DNA of 64,000 nucleotides from an uncultured Stenotrophomonas sp. (GCF_913778665.1 NZ_CAJYVQ010000002.1:62001-126000), one strand, 5' to 3'. Positions 8,844 through 19,272 are shown, numbered from the stretch's first letter. Notes: generated from the letters alone by a model not told the origin. Numbers and translations are program-made.

Positions 8844-9746
8844 ATGGATCACCTTGCCACGTTGCGGGCGCTGCGCGCGATTGTCGAAACGGGCAGTTTC
8901 ACCGCCGCCGCCGAGCGGTTGGGGACCACCCATTCGGCCATGTCACGGCAGCTGCGACAGCTGGAAGAGCACCTGCAGGTCCGCCTGCTTGATCGCAACA
9001 GCCGCCGCATGTCGCTCACCGAGGCCGGGCGCGACTACTACCGTGAGGCTGTGAGCCTGCTTGACCGCCTTGAGGCGGCCGACGACCGCGCCCGCGCCGG
9101 CCAGGCGCAGCCCAGCGGACGCCTGCGCATCAGCGTGCCGCAGGTGGTGGCCAGTCAGGAGTTGCCGCACTGGTTGCCGGGTTTCCTGGCGCGTTACCCG
9201 CAGGTGTCGCTGGACCTGTCAGCCGATGACCAGCTGGTAGACGTGGTGGGCGGTGGGTTCGATCTTGCGCTGCGCATCGCGCCGTCGCTGCCGGACAGCC
9301 AGCTGGTGGCACGCGAACTGGCCCGCTGTCCACGCATCCTGGTGGCTGCCCCCGCCTATCTGGCCCAGCACGGCCTGCCGCGGCAGGCGCCGGATCTGCA
9401 GCAGCACACGCTGCTGGGCTTCAGCCCCACCGCGGCCAGTGCGCCCTGGCACCTGCAAGGGCCGCGAGGGGCCACGGCCAGTATCGAGGCCGGGCAGCGC
9501 ATGCGCGTAGATGCCACGCCGGCACTGCATGCGGCCGTGCTGGCGGGCATGGGCATCAGTCTGTTTACTGCGTTGACCGTGCAGGAGGATCTACGCGCCG
9601 GTCGCCTTATCCACGTACTGCCAACCTGGCATGGCGGACAGCGCTGCTACTTCGCCCTGTATCCGCACGCGCGTGCGCTGGCGCCCAAGGTGCGAGCGCT
9701 GGTGGAGTACCTGGCCACGCACTACGCTGCGTGGCGAAGCGCGTGA
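8844..9746 (+). CDS. LysR-family transcriptional regulator
   Basis: A 300-aa LysR-type regulator. The N-terminal winged helix (residues 1-60) shows TGSFTAAAERLG and SAMSRQLRQLEEHL, then the linker helix. Residues 90-295 form the periplasmic-binding-like co-inducer domain. The short C-terminus and the SGRLRISVPQ entry are typical of the CrgA/DmlR-like subgroup. It follows the isochorismatase-like gene and faces the flavin reductase-like gene tail to tail (30 bases apart). Its targets are unknown. Confidence 0.93.
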   Translation: MDHLATLRALRAIVETGSFTAAAERLGTTHSAMSRQLRQLEEHLQVRLLDRNSRRMSLTEAGRDYYREAVSLLDRLEAADDRARAGQAQPSGRLRISVPQVVASQELPHWLPGFLARYPQVSLDLSADDQLVDVVGGGFDLALRIAPSLPDSQLVARELARCPRILVAAPAYLAQHGLPRQAPDLQQHTLLGFSPTAASAPWHLQGPRGATASIEAGQRMRVDATPALHAAVLAGMGISLFTALTVQEDLRAGRLIHVLPTWHGGQRCYFALYPHARALAPKVRALVEYLATHYAAWRSA

Positions 9747-9776
9747 ACTTCAGCCGGGACGGAACATGGGGAAGCG

Positions 9777-10370
9777 CTATCCGGCGCTGACCCGGAAATA
9801 ATCGGCCGGGCCGCCACCGCGCAGGATCGGGTTGGCCGCAGCGGTGTCGTAGATGCCATTGACCAGCAGCCGCGCATCGATATGCACCGCCACCACCTCG
9901 CCCAGCACCAGCCAGCCGTTGGTGTCCTGGCCGGCGGCATCGCGCAGCCGCACGATCTGGGTGCAGCGGCATTCCATGCTGACCGGACTCTGTGCCACGC
10001 GCGGCGGGCGCACCTGGGTGGAGGCCAGTGGGGCCAGCCCGGCCAATGCGAACTCGTCGACGTCTGGCGGCACCGCGCGACAACTCTCGTTCATCGCTTC
10101 GGCCAGCTCGAACGTGGCCAGGTTCCAGACGAACTCGCCCGTGGCCTCGATGTTGTGCAGCGAATCCTTGCGGCCCTGGCTGGAGAAGCCAATGATCGGC
10201 GGCGTGTAGTTGAAGGCGTTGAAGAAACTGTAGGGCGCCAGGTTCAGCACACCCGCCGCGTCGCAGCTGGAAATCCAGCCGATCGGGCGCGGCCCGATGA
10301 TCGCGTTGAACGGGTCATGCGGCAGGCGGTGGCCGTCGGCCGGGCGATAGCTGTGGAAGGTGAGCGGCAT
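9777..10370 (-). CDS. Flavin reductase-like domain protein
   Basis: A 197-aa protein of the flavin reductase (DIM6/NTAB) split-barrel family, which binds FMN and often pairs with two-component monooxygenases. Visible signatures are PFNAIIGPRPIGWIS near the start, NLAPYSFFNAFNYTPPIIGFS in the flavin-binding region, and RKDSLHNIEATGEFVWNLA. No monooxygenase partner is adjacent, so its electron acceptor is unknown. It is convergent with the LysR gene. Confidence 0.87.
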   Translation of the reverse strand: MPLTFHSYRPADGHRLPHDPFNAIIGPRPIGWISSCDAAGVLNLAPYSFFNAFNYTPPIIGFSSQGRKDSLHNIEATGEFVWNLATFELAEAMNESCRAVPPDVDEFALAGLAPLASTQVRPPRVAQSPVSMECRCTQIVRLRDAAGQDTNGWLVLGEVVAVHIDARLLVNGIYDTAAANPILRGGGPADYFRVSAG

Positions 10371-10384
10371 GGGGATCTTGTTCC

Positions 10385-10453
10385 ATAGGGTCGGGCTTGC
10401 TCGACTGGATCGGCATCAGTCTGCCTGAAGCAGTCGGGCAAGCCCGACTCTAC
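10385..10453. repeat. Inverted-repeat (SMAG-like) element
   Basis: The arms AGGGTCGGGCTTGCTCGACTG (trimmed at its ends) and CAGTCGGGCAAGCCCGACTC are imperfect inverted copies about 23 bases apart. Read on the minus strand the right arm starts GTAG, as SMAG repeats do. It lies between two genes transcribed to the left. Confidence 0.6.
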
Positions 10454-10454
10454 G

Positions 10455-10492
10455 AAAAAGCCGCGACCCTTGCGGATCGCGGCTTGTCGTTC
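10455..10492. terminator. Hairpin terminator after the Bax-inhibitor-like gene
   Basis: The stem AAGCCGCGA/TCGCGGCTT has a 10-base loop, with A residues on the left and GTCGTT on the right. On the minus strand, the direction of the upstream gene, the hairpin is followed by a run of T. It therefore fits an intrinsic terminator for the gene ending at 10508. Confidence 0.7.
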
Positions 10493-10507
10493 ACGGCCCT
10501 GAAGGGC

Positions 10508-11266
10508 TCAGCGCTGCTGGATCTTCGACAGCAGGCGCAGGAACTCCACATACAGCCAGACCAGGGTCACCATCAGGCCGAAGGCGCCATACCACTCCAT
10601 GTACTTCGGTGCGCGCTGGGCCACGCCGGTTTCGATGAAGTCGAAGTCGAGCACCAGGTTCAGCGCGGCCACCACCACCACGAACAGGCTGAAAGCGATG
10701 CCCAGCCAGCTGGCGTCATGGATCACCGGCACGTTGACGTTGAAGAAGCCGAGCACGAACGAGGCCAGGTAGAGCAGGGCGATGCCGCCGGTGGCGGCGA
10801 CCACGCCCATCTTGAAGTTCTCGGTGGCCTTGATCACGCCGCTGCGGTACGCGATCAGCAGCGCGGCAAGCGTGCCGAAGGTCAGCAGCACCGCCTGGAA
10901 CACGATGCCCGGGTACTTCATGTTGAACAGCGCCGAGACCGCGCCCAGGAACAGGCCTTCGACCAGCGCGTACATCGGCGCGGTGACCGGCGACCATTCC
11001 TTCTTGAAGATGGTGATCAGGGCCAGCACAAGGCCGCCGATCGCGCCACCCATGGCGTACAGGCCGGCACCGCCGGCGATCTGGCCGTACTCGTCGACCG
11101 ACTGGTTCCAGGCGAACGCTGCGGTCAGCACCGTCAACAGCAGCAGGATGCCGGTCTTGTTGGCGGTGCCGTTGAGGGTCATCACCTGGTCGGGGCTGGA
11201 CACCACCGAGCCGCTGGCGAGGTCGAGGAAGGTCGACTCGGAAAGAGCCGGGTTGCCGCTGCGCAT
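10508..11266 (-). CDS. Bax inhibitor-1/YccA family membrane protein
   Basis: A 252-aa integral membrane protein with about seven hydrophobic helices, from TGILLLLTVLTAAFAW through to the last helix ending in LLSKIQQR. This matches the BI-1/YccA/YbhL family, whose bacterial members are linked to membrane protease control (YccA with FtsH). The conserved charged C-terminal region is present (DFDFIETG). The ATG at 11266 (MRSGNPAL) is preferred over in-frame upstream starts because the upstream stretch is not membrane-protein-like and runs towards the tRNA cluster. It is probably monocistronic, with a terminator just after it. Confidence 0.88.
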   Translation of the reverse strand: MRSGNPALSESTFLDLASGSVVSSPDQVMTLNGTANKTGILLLLTVLTAAFAWNQSVDEYGQIAGGAGLYAMGGAIGGLVLALITIFKKEWSPVTAPMYALVEGLFLGAVSALFNMKYPGIVFQAVLLTFGTLAALLIAYRSGVIKATENFKMGVVAATGGIALLYLASFVLGFFNVNVPVIHDASWLGIAFSLFVVVVAALNLVLDFDFIETGVAQRAPKYMEWYGAFGLMVTLVWLYVEFLRLLSKIQQR

Positions 11267-11446
11267 GCGTTTTCTCCGTGCGAATGAGGGGCTGGACGGC
11301 CATCCGGCCGATGACAGCGAGCATAGCCGATGACCGCGCATGGCGCCGTGGCAGGCAGGTAGCCCGCGTCGGCTGCGTTGACAGTTCGCGATGCGCTTGG
11401 CGACAATGACCAACTCCCCGGGCCTGGCCCGAGGGGATTGCAGGAC

Positions 11447-11523
11447 CGGGGTATAGCGCAGTCTGGTAGCGCGCCTGCTTTGGGAGCAGGATGTCGGGGG
11501 TTCGAATCCCTCTACCCCGACCA
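11447..11523 (+). tRNA. tRNA-Pro (anticodon TGG)
   Basis: A 77-base cloverleaf with acceptor CGGGGTA/TACCCCG, anticodon loop centred on TGG (GCTTTGGGAGC), T-loop GTTCGAATC and an encoded CCA end. Confidence 0.97.
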
Positions 11524-11562
11524 ATCCCACATCACGTCGGATTGGACGCCGTTCCGGTTCGG

Positions 11563-11639
11563 GCGCCCGTAGCTCAACTGGATAGAGCACCGGCCTTCTA
11601 AGCCGGCGGTTACAGGTTCGATTCCTGTCGGGCGCGCCA
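11563..11639 (+). tRNA. tRNA-Arg (anticodon TCT)
   Basis: A 77-base cloverleaf with acceptor GCGCCCG/CGGGCGC, anticodon TCT within CCTTCTAAG, T-loop GTTCGATTC and encoded GCCA. It follows tRNA-Pro by 39 bases and is probably co-transcribed with it. Confidence 0.97.
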
Positions 11640-11811
11640 TTGGCGAAGCATCGGGGTCGTATCGGCGGGTGTGAAGAAGTGCTTGCAAAAGCGCAAGGAC
11701 TCCACCAGAATATCGGACTCGCTTCGGCGGACCGGAACTTCGGTGACAGTCCCCAGGCAACGTGTTCAAGCTCCCGTGCTGGCGGTATCGGCGGGGGGCG
11801 AAAGTTTCAGT

Positions 11812-11889
11812 GGTGGCTGTAGCTCAGTTGGTTAGAGTACCGGATTGTGATTCCGGTGGTCGGGGGTTCGAATCCCCTCAGCCACCCCA
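11812..11889 (+). tRNA. tRNA-His (anticodon GTG)
   Basis: The gene encodes the extra G at position -1 (GGTGGCTG paired with CAGCCACC), the anticodon GTG in GGATTGTGATTCC, and CCA. The preceding 170 bases after tRNA-Arg contain no gene that I can support. Confidence 0.97.
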
Positions 11890-11923
11890 CTGATTCAACC
11901 GCATCGGCGCAGCCGAAACGGTA

Positions 11924-11951
11924 TTGCAATAAACAGAAAGCACGCTACACT
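11924..11951 (+). promoter_or_regulatory. Sigma70-type promoter for the first tRNA-Lys
   Basis: TTGCAA (-35) and TACACT (-10) are separated by 16 bases and end about 17 bases before the mature tRNA. Confidence 0.6.
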
Positions 11952-11968
11952 GTGCGTCTGAGTTTCAC

Positions 11969-12044
11969 GGGCCGTTAGCTCAGTTGGTAGAGCAGTTGAC
12001 TCTTAATCAATAGGTCCAAGGTTCGAATCCTTGACGGCCCACCA
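11969..12044 (+). tRNA. tRNA-Lys (anticodon CTT), copy 1
   Basis: A 76-base cloverleaf. The anticodon stem GTTGA/TCAAT encloses loop CTCTTAA, giving anticodon CTT. CCA is encoded. The body is the same as copy 2 at 12241 except for one acceptor base pair (GGGCCGT/ACGGCCC here). Confidence 0.96.
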
Positions 12045-12050
12045 AGACGG

Positions 12051-12083
12051 AAGCCACCTGGTACGCCAGGTGGCTTTTTTCTT
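12051..12083 (+). terminator. Intrinsic terminator after tRNA-Lys copy 1
   Basis: The 11-bp stem AAGCCACCTGG/CCAGGTGGCTT has a TACG loop and is followed by TTTTTTCTT. It is strong and right at the tRNA 3' side. Confidence 0.9.
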
Positions 12084-12195
12084 ATAAGTGTGACTTGTTC
12101 GTTTTGATCGATCACGCGCAGCAGAGTCTTGTTTTCAGGGGCCTGCGGCGGTAGCGGGATCGCAGTGCTGGTTTCAACGATGTTGAAAAAAGTGC

Positions 12196-12225
12196 TTGCG
12201 CCCACCGAGCGGATCGGGTCATAAT
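12196..12225 (+). promoter_or_regulatory. Promoter for the second tRNA-Lys
   Basis: TTGCGC and CATAAT are separated by 18 bases, followed by a GC-rich discriminator (GCGCCCC) typical of stringently controlled stable-RNA promoters. The tRNA starts 15 bases further on. Confidence 0.6.
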
Positions 12226-12240
12226 TCGCGCCCCGATTTC

Positions 12241-12316
12241 GGGCTGTTAGCTCAGTTGGTAGAGCAGTTGACTCTTAATCAATAGGTCCAAGGTTCGAAT
12301 CCTTGACAGCCCACCA
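12241..12316 (+). tRNA. tRNA-Lys (anticodon CTT), copy 2
   Basis: Same cloverleaf as copy 1, with acceptor GGGCTGT/ACAGCCC. It has its own promoter and terminator, so the two copies are independent transcription units, not one operon. Confidence 0.96.
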
Positions 12317-12320
12317 GACG

Positions 12321-12355
12321 AAAGCCACTTGGTCAGCCAAGTGGCTTTTTTCTTG
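12321..12355 (+). terminator. Intrinsic terminator after tRNA-Lys copy 2
   Basis: The stem AAGCCACTTGG/CCAAGTGGCTT is followed by TTTTTCTT. It is a diverged duplicate of the terminator at 12051. Confidence 0.9.
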
Positions 12356-12384
12356 CCTGTGGCCAGGCTGAGGGTGCAGAGCCG

Positions 12385-12447
12385 GTAGATCCTCGCCATG
12401 CGTGGAGAAGAGAGAGACCGCATCCGCGCACGGCGTGGATCTGCTGA
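12385..12447. repeat. Degenerate SMAG-type repeat pair
   Basis: GTAGATCCTCGCCATGCGTGG on the left, and an inverted related copy (ATCCGCGCACGGCGTGGATC) on the right, both with mismatches to the clean copies elsewhere in the window (30889, 46528). Confidence 0.55.
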
Positions 12448-12579
12448 AGCGGTGATGAAACCAGGGTCATACGCGTCATCAGTGTTTTCAATGCTGTGCG
12501 CTGCTTCTCACCGCCTCGTGTCCTGCATTGCACCCAATGGTTCTTCCGCGCCGATGGCGCATGCACGAAGGAGAATCTG

Positions 12580-12885
12580 ATGGCCGATATCAACCGACGC
12601 GTTTCATGGTTGCTGGTTCCGCTCGCGCTGGTGGCGCTTGCTGCCTGCAGCCCGCCCGGTGACCGCGCGCAGACCGTGCAGCGCGACGCCGATGTGCAGC
12701 ACAGTCCCGCACGTCCGGTCGGTGAGGCGATGCAGATGCAGCCGGCGGCGCCGGCTGGTGGCGTGGCCCAGCCCGGAGCGGCGCACCTGGGCCGGACCGA
12801 CGGCGGTGGCATCGAGATCCGCAGAGTGGACGGAACAGGCGGGCAGGGGGCAGACGCAGGGCCCGTCGCACCCCAGCAGCACTGA
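12580..12885 (+). CDS. Small lipoprotein, unknown function
   Basis: A 101-aa protein with a type II signal peptide: basic start (MADINRR), a hydrophobic core, and lipobox LAAC with the lipidated Cys at residue 23. The mature part is low-complexity (Ala, Pro, Gln, Gly) and has no recognised domain. The ATG has a good ribosome site (AAGGAGAATCTG). It stands alone between tRNA genes and is followed by a 12-bp hairpin. Confidence 0.75.
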   Translation: MADINRRVSWLLVPLALVALAACSPPGDRAQTVQRDADVQHSPARPVGEAMQMQPAAPAGGVAQPGAAHLGRTDGGGIEIRRVDGTGGQGADAGPVAPQQH

Positions 12886-12891
12886 TTCCGG

Positions 12892-12928
12892 GCTGTCCCG
12901 GGCGGCTGCCGGTCGCCCGGGACAGTAG
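12892..12928 (+). terminator. Hairpin after the small lipoprotein gene
   Basis: The 12-bp perfect stem CTGTCCCGGGCG/CGCCCGGGACAG has a 9-base loop. No T tract follows, so it may be a 3'-end stabiliser or a weak terminator. Confidence 0.5.
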
Positions 12929-12995
12929 ATTCAGCTTTGTGCAGGCCTTTCGCTTCCGGGCGCTGCCTGCGACAATGAAGGCCTGTGCCGGCCAC

Positions 12996-13080
<85 letters not shown>

Positions 13081-13267
13081 GTGCCGGCCTGTCCCCCGCC
13101 CTGACGGGCCCGCTGCACCCTTGACCGGCACGCGCTGGCAGTGCAGGCCGAATTGGGCGAAACTAAAGGGCTGCGGCAAGCAGGCGCGTCCCAGACGTCG
13201 TGTCCTTACAACCGTTTCATTCCAATCATCGAGCCGGGGGCCTGGGCCACCGGTGGCAGGAGTCAAC

Positions 13268-14563
13268 ATGCAAGCTTCGATCGAATCCACCGGCAACCTG
13301 GAACGCCGCCTGAGCTTCTCGCTGCCGGAAGACCGTCTGCAGAGCCACATCGTCGGCCGCCTGGGCGAAATCGCCCGTACCACCCGCATCAAGGGTTTCC
13401 GTCCGGGCAAGGTGCCGGCCAAGGTGATCGAGCAGCGCTTTGGTGCGCAGGTCCGTGGCGAGGCGCTGGACGGCCTGCTGCGCGAAACCTTCGACGCGGC
13501 CGTGCGTGAGCACGACCTGCGCATCGTCGGCAGCCCGCGCATCGACAAGGGCGACGAGGGTGAGTTCTCGTTCGTGGCCACCGTGGAAGTGGTGCCGGAC
13601 TTCGGCGACATCGACGTCAGCAAGCTGACCGTGGTGCGCCACAGTGCCGAGATCACCGACGCCGACATCGACCAGATGATCGAAAACCTGCAGAACCAGC
13701 GTCGTACCTGGGCCCCGGTCAGCCGTGGCGCGCAGGACGGCGACCTGGTCGCGGTGGAAACCTGGTCGCAGGCCGGCGAAGAGCGCCTGCCGGCCGAAGG
13801 CACCGAGAAGGGTTCGATCGTGCTCGGCCAGGGCATGATGTTCGACACCATCGAAAAGGGCCTGGTCGGCCTGGCCAAGGGCGAAGAGAAGACCCTGGAC
13901 GTCGAGTTCCCGGCGGACTGGCGCGTGCCGGTGCTGGCCGGCAAGACCGTGCAGGTCACCGTCAAGGTCGCCGAAGTGTCCGAGCCGGTCGTGCCGGCGG
14001 TCGACGAAGCCTTCATCAAGAGCTTCGGCGTGAAGGGCGGCGACGTCGAGCAGTTCCGCAGCGACATCCGCGCCAACCTGGAGCGTGAGCTGAAGGGCGC
14101 GCTGATGAACCGCCTGCGCCGCGAAGTCGGCGAGCAGCTGATCGCCGCGTACTCCTCGGTGGAAATGCCGCCGCGCCTGGTGGAGAACGAAGCCCGCGCC
14201 ATGCTGGCCCAGCAGGTCGAGCAGATCCGCCGCAATGGCCAGAACGTCGGCGAAATCCCGGCCGATGCCCATGAAGGCTTCAAGGACGCTGCCGCCAAGC
14301 GCGTGCTGGTCGGCCTGCTGGTCGGCGAAGTGGCCCGCATCAACGACCTGCGCCTGGAAGCCAAGCGCCTGAACGAAACGATGCGCTTGATCGCTTCGAC
14401 CTACGAAGAGCCGGAGCAGGTCATTGAGATGTACCGCAACGACCCCCAGCTGATGTCTGGCCTGCAGAACCGTGTGATGGAAGAGCAGGTGATCGACTGG
14501 ATCGCCGAGCGTGCCCAGCACACCGAAGAGAAGCTGTCGTTCCAGGACGCGATCCGCCAGTAA
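13268..14563 (+). CDS. tig: Trigger factor
   Basis: A ribosome-bound chaperone and peptidyl-prolyl isomerase (431 aa). The N-terminal ribosome-binding domain contains the FRPGKVP signature ([12 protein letters not shown]). An FKBP-like domain lies at about 150-245 and a helical C-terminal chaperone domain follows. The ATG at 13268 ([14 protein letters not shown]) has GGAG upstream and matches the family start; the upstream in-frame extension is not conserved-looking. It starts the common tig-clpP-clpX-lon block. Confidence 0.97.
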   Translation: MQASIESTGNLERRLSFSLPEDRLQSHIVGRLGEIARTTRIKGFRPGKVPAKVIEQRFGAQVRGEALDGLLRETFDAAVREHDLRIVGSPRIDKGDEGEFSFVATVEVVPDFGDIDVSKLTVVRHSAEITDADIDQMIENLQNQRRTWAPVSRGAQDGDLVAVETWSQAGEERLPAEGTEKGSIVLGQGMMFDTIEKGLVGLAKGEEKTLDVEFPADWRVPVLAGKTVQVTVKVAEVSEPVVPAVDEAFIKSFGVKGGDVEQFRSDIRANLERELKGALMNRLRREVGEQLIAAYSSVEMPPRLVENEARAMLAQQVEQIRRNGQNVGEIPADAHEGFKDAAAKRVLVGLLVGEVARINDLRLEAKRLNETMRLIASTYEEPEQVIEMYRNDPQLMSGLQNRVMEEQVIDWIAERAQHTEEKLSFQDAIRQ

Positions 14564-14639
14564 GCCCGGGCGGATCACCGGATGCCCCGCGTCTGTCCCG
14601 GCGCGGGGTTGTTTCCCCCCAAGATAGGTACCTCACGTA

Positions 14640-15266
14640 ATGGACAACCGAACCAAAGCCCTGAACCTGGTTCCGATGGTGGTCGAGCAGACCAGCCGCG
14701 GCGAGCGTGCCTACGACATCTATTCGCGCCTGTTGAAGGAGCGCCTGATCTTCCTCGTGGGCCCGATCGACGATCACATGGCCAACGTGGTGGTGGCGCA
14801 GTTGCTGTTCCTGGAATCGGAAAACCCGGAAAAGGACATCAACATCTACATCAACTCGCCGGGTGGCGTGGTCACCGCCGGCATGGCGATCTACGACACC
14901 ATGCAGTACATCAAGCCGAATGTGAGCACCACCTGCATCGGCCAGGCCGCCTCGATGGGCGCCCTGCTGCTGGCTGCGGGCGAAGCGGGCAAGCGCTATG
15001 CGCTGCCGAACTCGCGCGTGATGATCCACCAGCCGCTGGGCGGCTACCAGGGCCAGGCCACCGACATCGACATCCACGCGCGTGAGATCCTGACCCTGCG
15101 TTCGCGCCTGAACGAGGTGCTGGCCAAGCACACCGGCCAGTCGCTGGAGACGATCGCCCGTGACACCGAGCGCGACAACTTCAAGAGCGCCTTCGAGGCG
15201 CAGGCCTACGGTCTGGTCGACCAGGTCCTGGAGCGTCGTCCGGATGAGTCGATCCAGGCCGGCTGA
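14640..15266 (+). CDS. clpP: ATP-dependent Clp protease proteolytic subunit
   Basis: A 208-aa serine peptidase that forms the tetradecameric chamber fed by ClpX or ClpA. The catalytic residues are visible: Ser105 in [11 protein letters not shown], His130 in VMIHQPLGG and Asp179 in TERDNF. INSPGG is the oxyanion region. It lies 76 bases after tig and 126 before clpX. Confidence 0.98.
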
Positions 15267-15392
15267 CCGGCCTTCACGGGGCCATGGAGGCCTCGTTCCT
15301 GCAGGGTCGGGCGGGACTGGTGTCCCCTCGGCCCTGTGCTATTCTCGAATCGAACCCCCGTTCAGCGGGTGGGGTAACTGGGTAAGCGAAGC

Positions 15393-16682
15393 ATGAGCGA
15401 AGACCGCCAAGGTCGTTCCACGGACACCGGCAAGATCCTCTACTGCTCTTTCTGCGGCAAGAGCCAGCATGAAGTGCGCAAGCTGATTGCGGGTCCGAGC
15501 GTGTTCATCTGTGATGAATGCGTGGAGCTGTGCAACGACATCATCCGCGAGGAACTTGAGGAAAAGGCGCAGTCGGCGCGCAGTTCGCTGCCGAAGCCGC
15601 GCGAGATCCTCGAGGTGCTCGACCAGTACGTGATCGGCCAGAACCGCGCCAAGCGGACGTTGGCCGTGGCCGTCTACAACCACTACAAGCGCATCGAGAG
15701 CCGGCAGAAGAACGACGACGTCGAACTGGCGAAGTCGAACATCCTGCTGGTCGGCCCGACCGGCTCGGGCAAGACCCTGCTGGCCGAGACCCTGGCCCGC
15801 CTGCTCAACGTGCCGTTCACCATGGCCGACGCCACCACGCTGACCGAAGCCGGTTACGTGGGCGAGGACGTGGAGAACATCATCCAGAAGCTGCTGCAGA
15901 AGTGCGACTACGACGTCGAGAAGGCACAGCAGGGCATCGTCTACATCGATGAAATCGACAAGATCTCGCGCAAGAGCGAGAACCCGTCGATCACTCGCGA
16001 TGTGTCCGGCGAAGGCGTGCAGCAGGCACTGCTGAAGCTGATCGAAGGCACCGTGGCCAGCGTTCCGCCGCAGGGCGGCCGCAAGCATCCGCAGCAGGAA
16101 TTCCTGCAGGTGGACACCAAGAACATCCTGTTCATCTGTGGCGGCGCGTTTGCCGGGCTGGACAAGGTGATCCAGGCCCGTTCCACCGACGTCGGCAGCA
16201 TCGGCTTCGGCGCCAAGGTCAAGAGCAGCGAGCGCAAGCAGGAAGTGGGCAAGGTGCTGGCCGAAGTCGAGCCGGAGGACCTGATCAAGTTCGGCCTGAT
16301 CCCCGAGTTCGTCGGCCGCCTGCCGGTGGTGGCGACCCTGGAGGAGCTGGACGAGCCGGCCCTGATCAAGATCCTGACCGAGCCGAAGAACGCCATCACC
16401 AAGCAGTTCAAGAAGCTGTTCGAGATGGAGAACGTCGAGCTGGAGTTCCGTCCGGACGCGTTGTCGGCCATTGCCCGCAAGGCGCTCAAGCGCAAGACCG
16501 GTGCCCGTGGCCTGCGCACCATCGTCGAATCGGTCCTGCTGGACACCATGTACGACCTGCCGTCGCAGGAAAACGTCAGCAAGGTGGTGGTGGACGAGTC
16601 GGTGATCGAGCACAAGTCCGAGCCGTACCTGATCTACCAGACCCCGGCGGCCCCTGAACAGAAGGCCGCAGGCGCTGAGTGA
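15393..16682 (+). CDS. clpX: ATP-dependent Clp protease ATPase subunit ClpX
   Basis: A 429-aa AAA+ unfoldase that delivers substrates to ClpP. The N-terminal zinc-binding domain uses Cys18, Cys21, Cys40 and Cys43. Walker A is GPTGSGKT (121-128) and Walker B is in [10 protein letters not shown]. The pore and IGF-type ClpP loop (GSIGFGAKV) and the sensor 2 GARGLR are present. A terminator follows directly. Confidence 0.98.
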   Translation: MSEDRQGRSTDTGKILYCSFCGKSQHEVRKLIAGPSVFICDECVELCNDIIREELEEKAQSARSSLPKPREILEVLDQYVIGQNRAKRTLAVAVYNHYKRIESRQKNDDVELAKSNILLVGPTGSGKTLLAETLARLLNVPFTMADATTLTEAGYVGEDVENIIQKLLQKCDYDVEKAQQGIVYIDEIDKISRKSENPSITRDVSGEGVQQALLKLIEGTVASVPPQGGRKHPQQEFLQVDTKNILFICGGAFAGLDKVIQARSTDVGSIGFGAKVKSSERKQEVGKVLAEVEPEDLIKFGLIPEFVGRLPVVATLEELDEPALIKILTEPKNAITKQFKKLFEMENVELEFRPDALSAIARKALKRKTGARGLRTIVESVLLDTMYDLPSQENVSKVVVDESVIEHKSEPYLIYQTPAAPEQKAAGAE

Positions 16683-16734
16683 TTCTTCCAGGTTGTTGAT
16701 TGGAAAGGATTTTCAACGAACGCCTTGCATCTGA

Positions 16735-16774
16735 AAGCCGATGGCCCCATAACGGGGCCATCGGCTTTTTTTGT
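16735..16774 (+). terminator. Strong terminator between clpX and lon
   Basis: The 14-bp stem AAGCCGATGGCCCC/GGGGCCATCGGCTT is followed by TTTTTTTGT. It implies that lon is mostly transcribed from its own promoter, although only about 50 bases separate it from the lon start. Confidence 0.9.
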
Positions 16775-16824
16775 CTCCGGAAGATGCCCTCCCGGAGGCG
16801 GTTTTCCCCTTCCCTGGAGCCCCC

Positions 16825-19272
16825 ATGGCCCGTTCCCCAAGTGAAACCCTCGACCTGCCGGTCCTGCCGCTGCGCGACGTAGTGGTGTTCCCGCACATGG
16901 TCATCCCGCTGTTCGTCGGCCGTGACAAGTCCATGCACGCGCTCGAACAGGCAATGGAAGCGGACAAGCGCATCCTGCTGCTGGCGCAGAAGTCGGCCGA
17001 GACCGACGACCCGCATGCGGCCGACCTCTACCAGGTCGGTACGCTGGCGCAGGTGCTGCAGCTGCTGAAGCTGCCTGACGGCACCATCAAGGTGCTGGTC
17101 GAAGGCCTGTCGCGCGTGCAGGTCACCCACGTCGACGAGCGCAACGGCTCCCTGCACGGCCAGGCCGTGGAGATCGATGCCATCGACGATCGCGAAGCAC
17201 GCGAGGTCGAGGCGATCGCCCGCTCGCTGATGTCGCTGTTCGAGCAGTACGTCAAGACCAACCGCAAGCTGCCGCCGGAACTGCTGCAGACGCTGTCTGG
17301 CATCGATGAGCCGGCGCGCCTGGCCGACACCATCGCCGCGCATATCAGCGTGCGCCTGGCCGACAAGCAGCGCTTGCTGGAAACGCTGGCCGTGAGCGAC
17401 CGCCTGGAGATGCTGGTCGGCCTGGTCGATGGCGAGATCGACGTGCAGCAGATGGAGAAGCGCATCCGCGGCCGCGTGAAGTCGCAGATGGAAAAGAGCC
17501 AGCGCGAGTACTACCTCAACGAACAGATGAAGGCCATCCAGAAGGAACTGGGTGACCTCGACGACGCGCCGGGCGAGCTGGAAGAGCTGGCGCGCAAGAT
17601 CGCCGAAGCCGGCATGCCGAAGGCCGTGGAAGCCAAGGCACGCAACGAACTGAACAAGCTCAAGCAGATGTCGCCGATGTCGGCCGAAGCGGCGGTGGTG
17701 CGCAACTACCTGGAATGGCTGCTGGGCGTGCCGTGGAAGAAGCGCAGCAAGGTGCGCAAGGACCTGAAGGTCGCGCAGGACACCCTGGACGCCGATCACT
17801 ACGGTCTGGAGAAGGTCAAGGAACGCATCCTTGAATACCTGGCCGTGCAGTCGCGCGTGAAGCAGATGAAGGGGCCGATCCTGTGCCTGGTCGGGCCGCC
17901 GGGCGTGGGCAAGACCTCGCTGGGCCAGTCCATCGCCAAGGCCACCAACCGCAAGTTCGTGCGCATGTCGCTGGGCGGCGTGCGCGACGAGGCCGAAATC
18001 CGTGGCCACCGCCGCACCTATGTCGGTTCCATGCCGGGCCGCATTGTGCAGAACCTCAACAAGGTCGGCAGCAAGAACCCGCTGTTCGTGCTCGACGAGA
18101 TCGACAAGATGTCGATGGACTTCCGTGGCGATCCGTCCTCGGCGCTGCTGGAAGTGCTCGACCCGGAACAGAACAACGCGTTCAACGACCATTACCTGGA
18201 AGTGGACCTGGACCTGTCCGAAGTGATGTTCGTGGCCACCTCGAACTCGCTCAACATTCCAGGCCCGCTGCTGGACCGCATGGAAGTGATCCGTATCCCC
18301 GGCTACACCGAGGATGAGAAGCTCAACATCGCCACCCGCTACCTGGTGCCCAAGCAGATCAAGGCCAACGGACTGCAGCCGGAAGAGCTGGAGATCGGCA
18401 GTGATGCCATCCAGGACATCGTGCGCTACTACACGCGCGAATCGGGTGTACGCAACCTGGAACGCGAGATCGCTAAGATCTGCCGCAAGGTGGTGAAGGA
18501 GATCGCACTGGCCGGCCCGCAGCCGGTGAAGGCGAAGAAGGGCGCGAAGAAGAAGGCACTGGTGAGCGTGTCCGGCAAGAACCTGGACAAGTACCTGGGC
18601 GTGCGTCGCTTCGACTTCGGCCGTGCCGAGGAAGAGAACGAGATCGGCCTGGTCACCGGCCTGGCCTGGACCGAAGTCGGTGGCGATCTGCTGCAGATCG
18701 AATCGACGCTGGTGCCGGGCAAGGGGCAGCTGATCCTGACTGGCCAGCTCGGCAACGTGATGAAGGAATCGGCGTCGGCGGCGCTGTCGGTGGTGCGTTC
18801 GCGCGCGGTCGGCTTCGGCATCGACAGCGAGTTCCTGCAGAAGCACGACGTACACCTGCATGTGCCGGACGGTGCCACGCCGAAGGACGGCCCGAGCGCT
18901 GGCGCGGCGATGGTCACCTCGCTGGTGTCGATGCTGACCCGGGTGCCGGTGCGTGCCGACGTGGCGATGACCGGCGAGATCACCCTGCGTGGCCGCGTCA
19001 CCGCTATCGGTGGCCTGAAGGAAAAGCTGCTGGCTGCACTGCGTGGCGGCATCCGCACGGTCATCATCCCGGAAGAGAACCGCAAGGACCTGGCCGATAT
19101 TCCGGCCAATGTCACCCGCGATCTGAAGATCGTGCCGGTGAAGTACATTGAAGAGGTCCTGGACCTGGCGCTGGAACGTCCGTTGGCACCCACGAAGGCG
19201 CGCAAGAGTGCGCAGCGTGTCACGGTGCGCGGCAAGGCCAAACCGAGTGGAAGCGCGCGCGTCAAGCATTGA
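16825..19272 (+). CDS. lon: ATP-dependent protease Lon
   Basis: An 815-aa AAA+ serine/lysine protease that degrades misfolded and regulatory proteins. It has the N-terminal LON substrate domain ([21 protein letters not shown]), a coiled-coil region, Walker [10 protein letters not shown], Walker [10 protein letters not shown], and the protease domain with catalytic Ser691 in [10 protein letters not shown] and the downstream Lys of the dyad (GLKEKLLAA). The C-terminal tail is Lys/Arg-rich. The ATG at 16825 is preferred because it has GGAG and the standard N-terminus. Confidence 0.98.
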   Translation: MARSPSETLDLPVLPLRDVVVFPHMVIPLFVGRDKSMHALEQAMEADKRILLLAQKSAETDDPHAADLYQVGTLAQVLQLLKLPDGTIKVLVEGLSRVQVTHVDERNGSLHGQAVEIDAIDDREAREVEAIARSLMSLFEQYVKTNRKLPPELLQTLSGIDEPARLADTIAAHISVRLADKQRLLETLAVSDRLEMLVGLVDGEIDVQQMEKRIRGRVKSQMEKSQREYYLNEQMKAIQKELGDLDDAPGELEELARKIAEAGMPKAVEAKARNELNKLKQMSPMSAEAAVVRNYLEWLLGVPWKKRSKVRKDLKVAQDTLDADHYGLEKVKERILEYLAVQSRVKQMKGPILCLVGPPGVGKTSLGQSIAKATNRKFVRMSLGGVRDEAEIRGHRRTYVGSMPGRIVQNLNKVGSKNPLFVLDEIDKMSMDFRGDPSSALLEVLDPEQNNAFNDHYLEVDLDLSEVMFVATSNSLNIPGPLLDRMEVIRIPGYTEDEKLNIATRYLVPKQIKANGLQPEELEIGSDAIQDIVRYYTRESGVRNLEREIAKICRKVVKEIALAGPQPVKAKKGAKKKALVSVSGKNLDKYLGVRRFDFGRAEEENEIGLVTGLAWTEVGGDLLQIESTLVPGKGQLILTGQLGNVMKESASAALSVVRSRAVGFGIDSEFLQKHDVHLHVPDGATPKDGPSAGAAMVTSLVSMLTRVPVRADVAMTGEITLRGRVTAIGGLKEKLLAALRGGIRTVIIPEENRKDLADIPANVTRDLKIVPVKYIEEVLDLALERPLAPTKARKSAQRVTVRGKAKPSGSARVKH

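Noticed and set aside
11640..11811. A possible gene between tRNA-Arg and tRNA-His
   Set aside because: Short readings only, with no ribosome site or motif.
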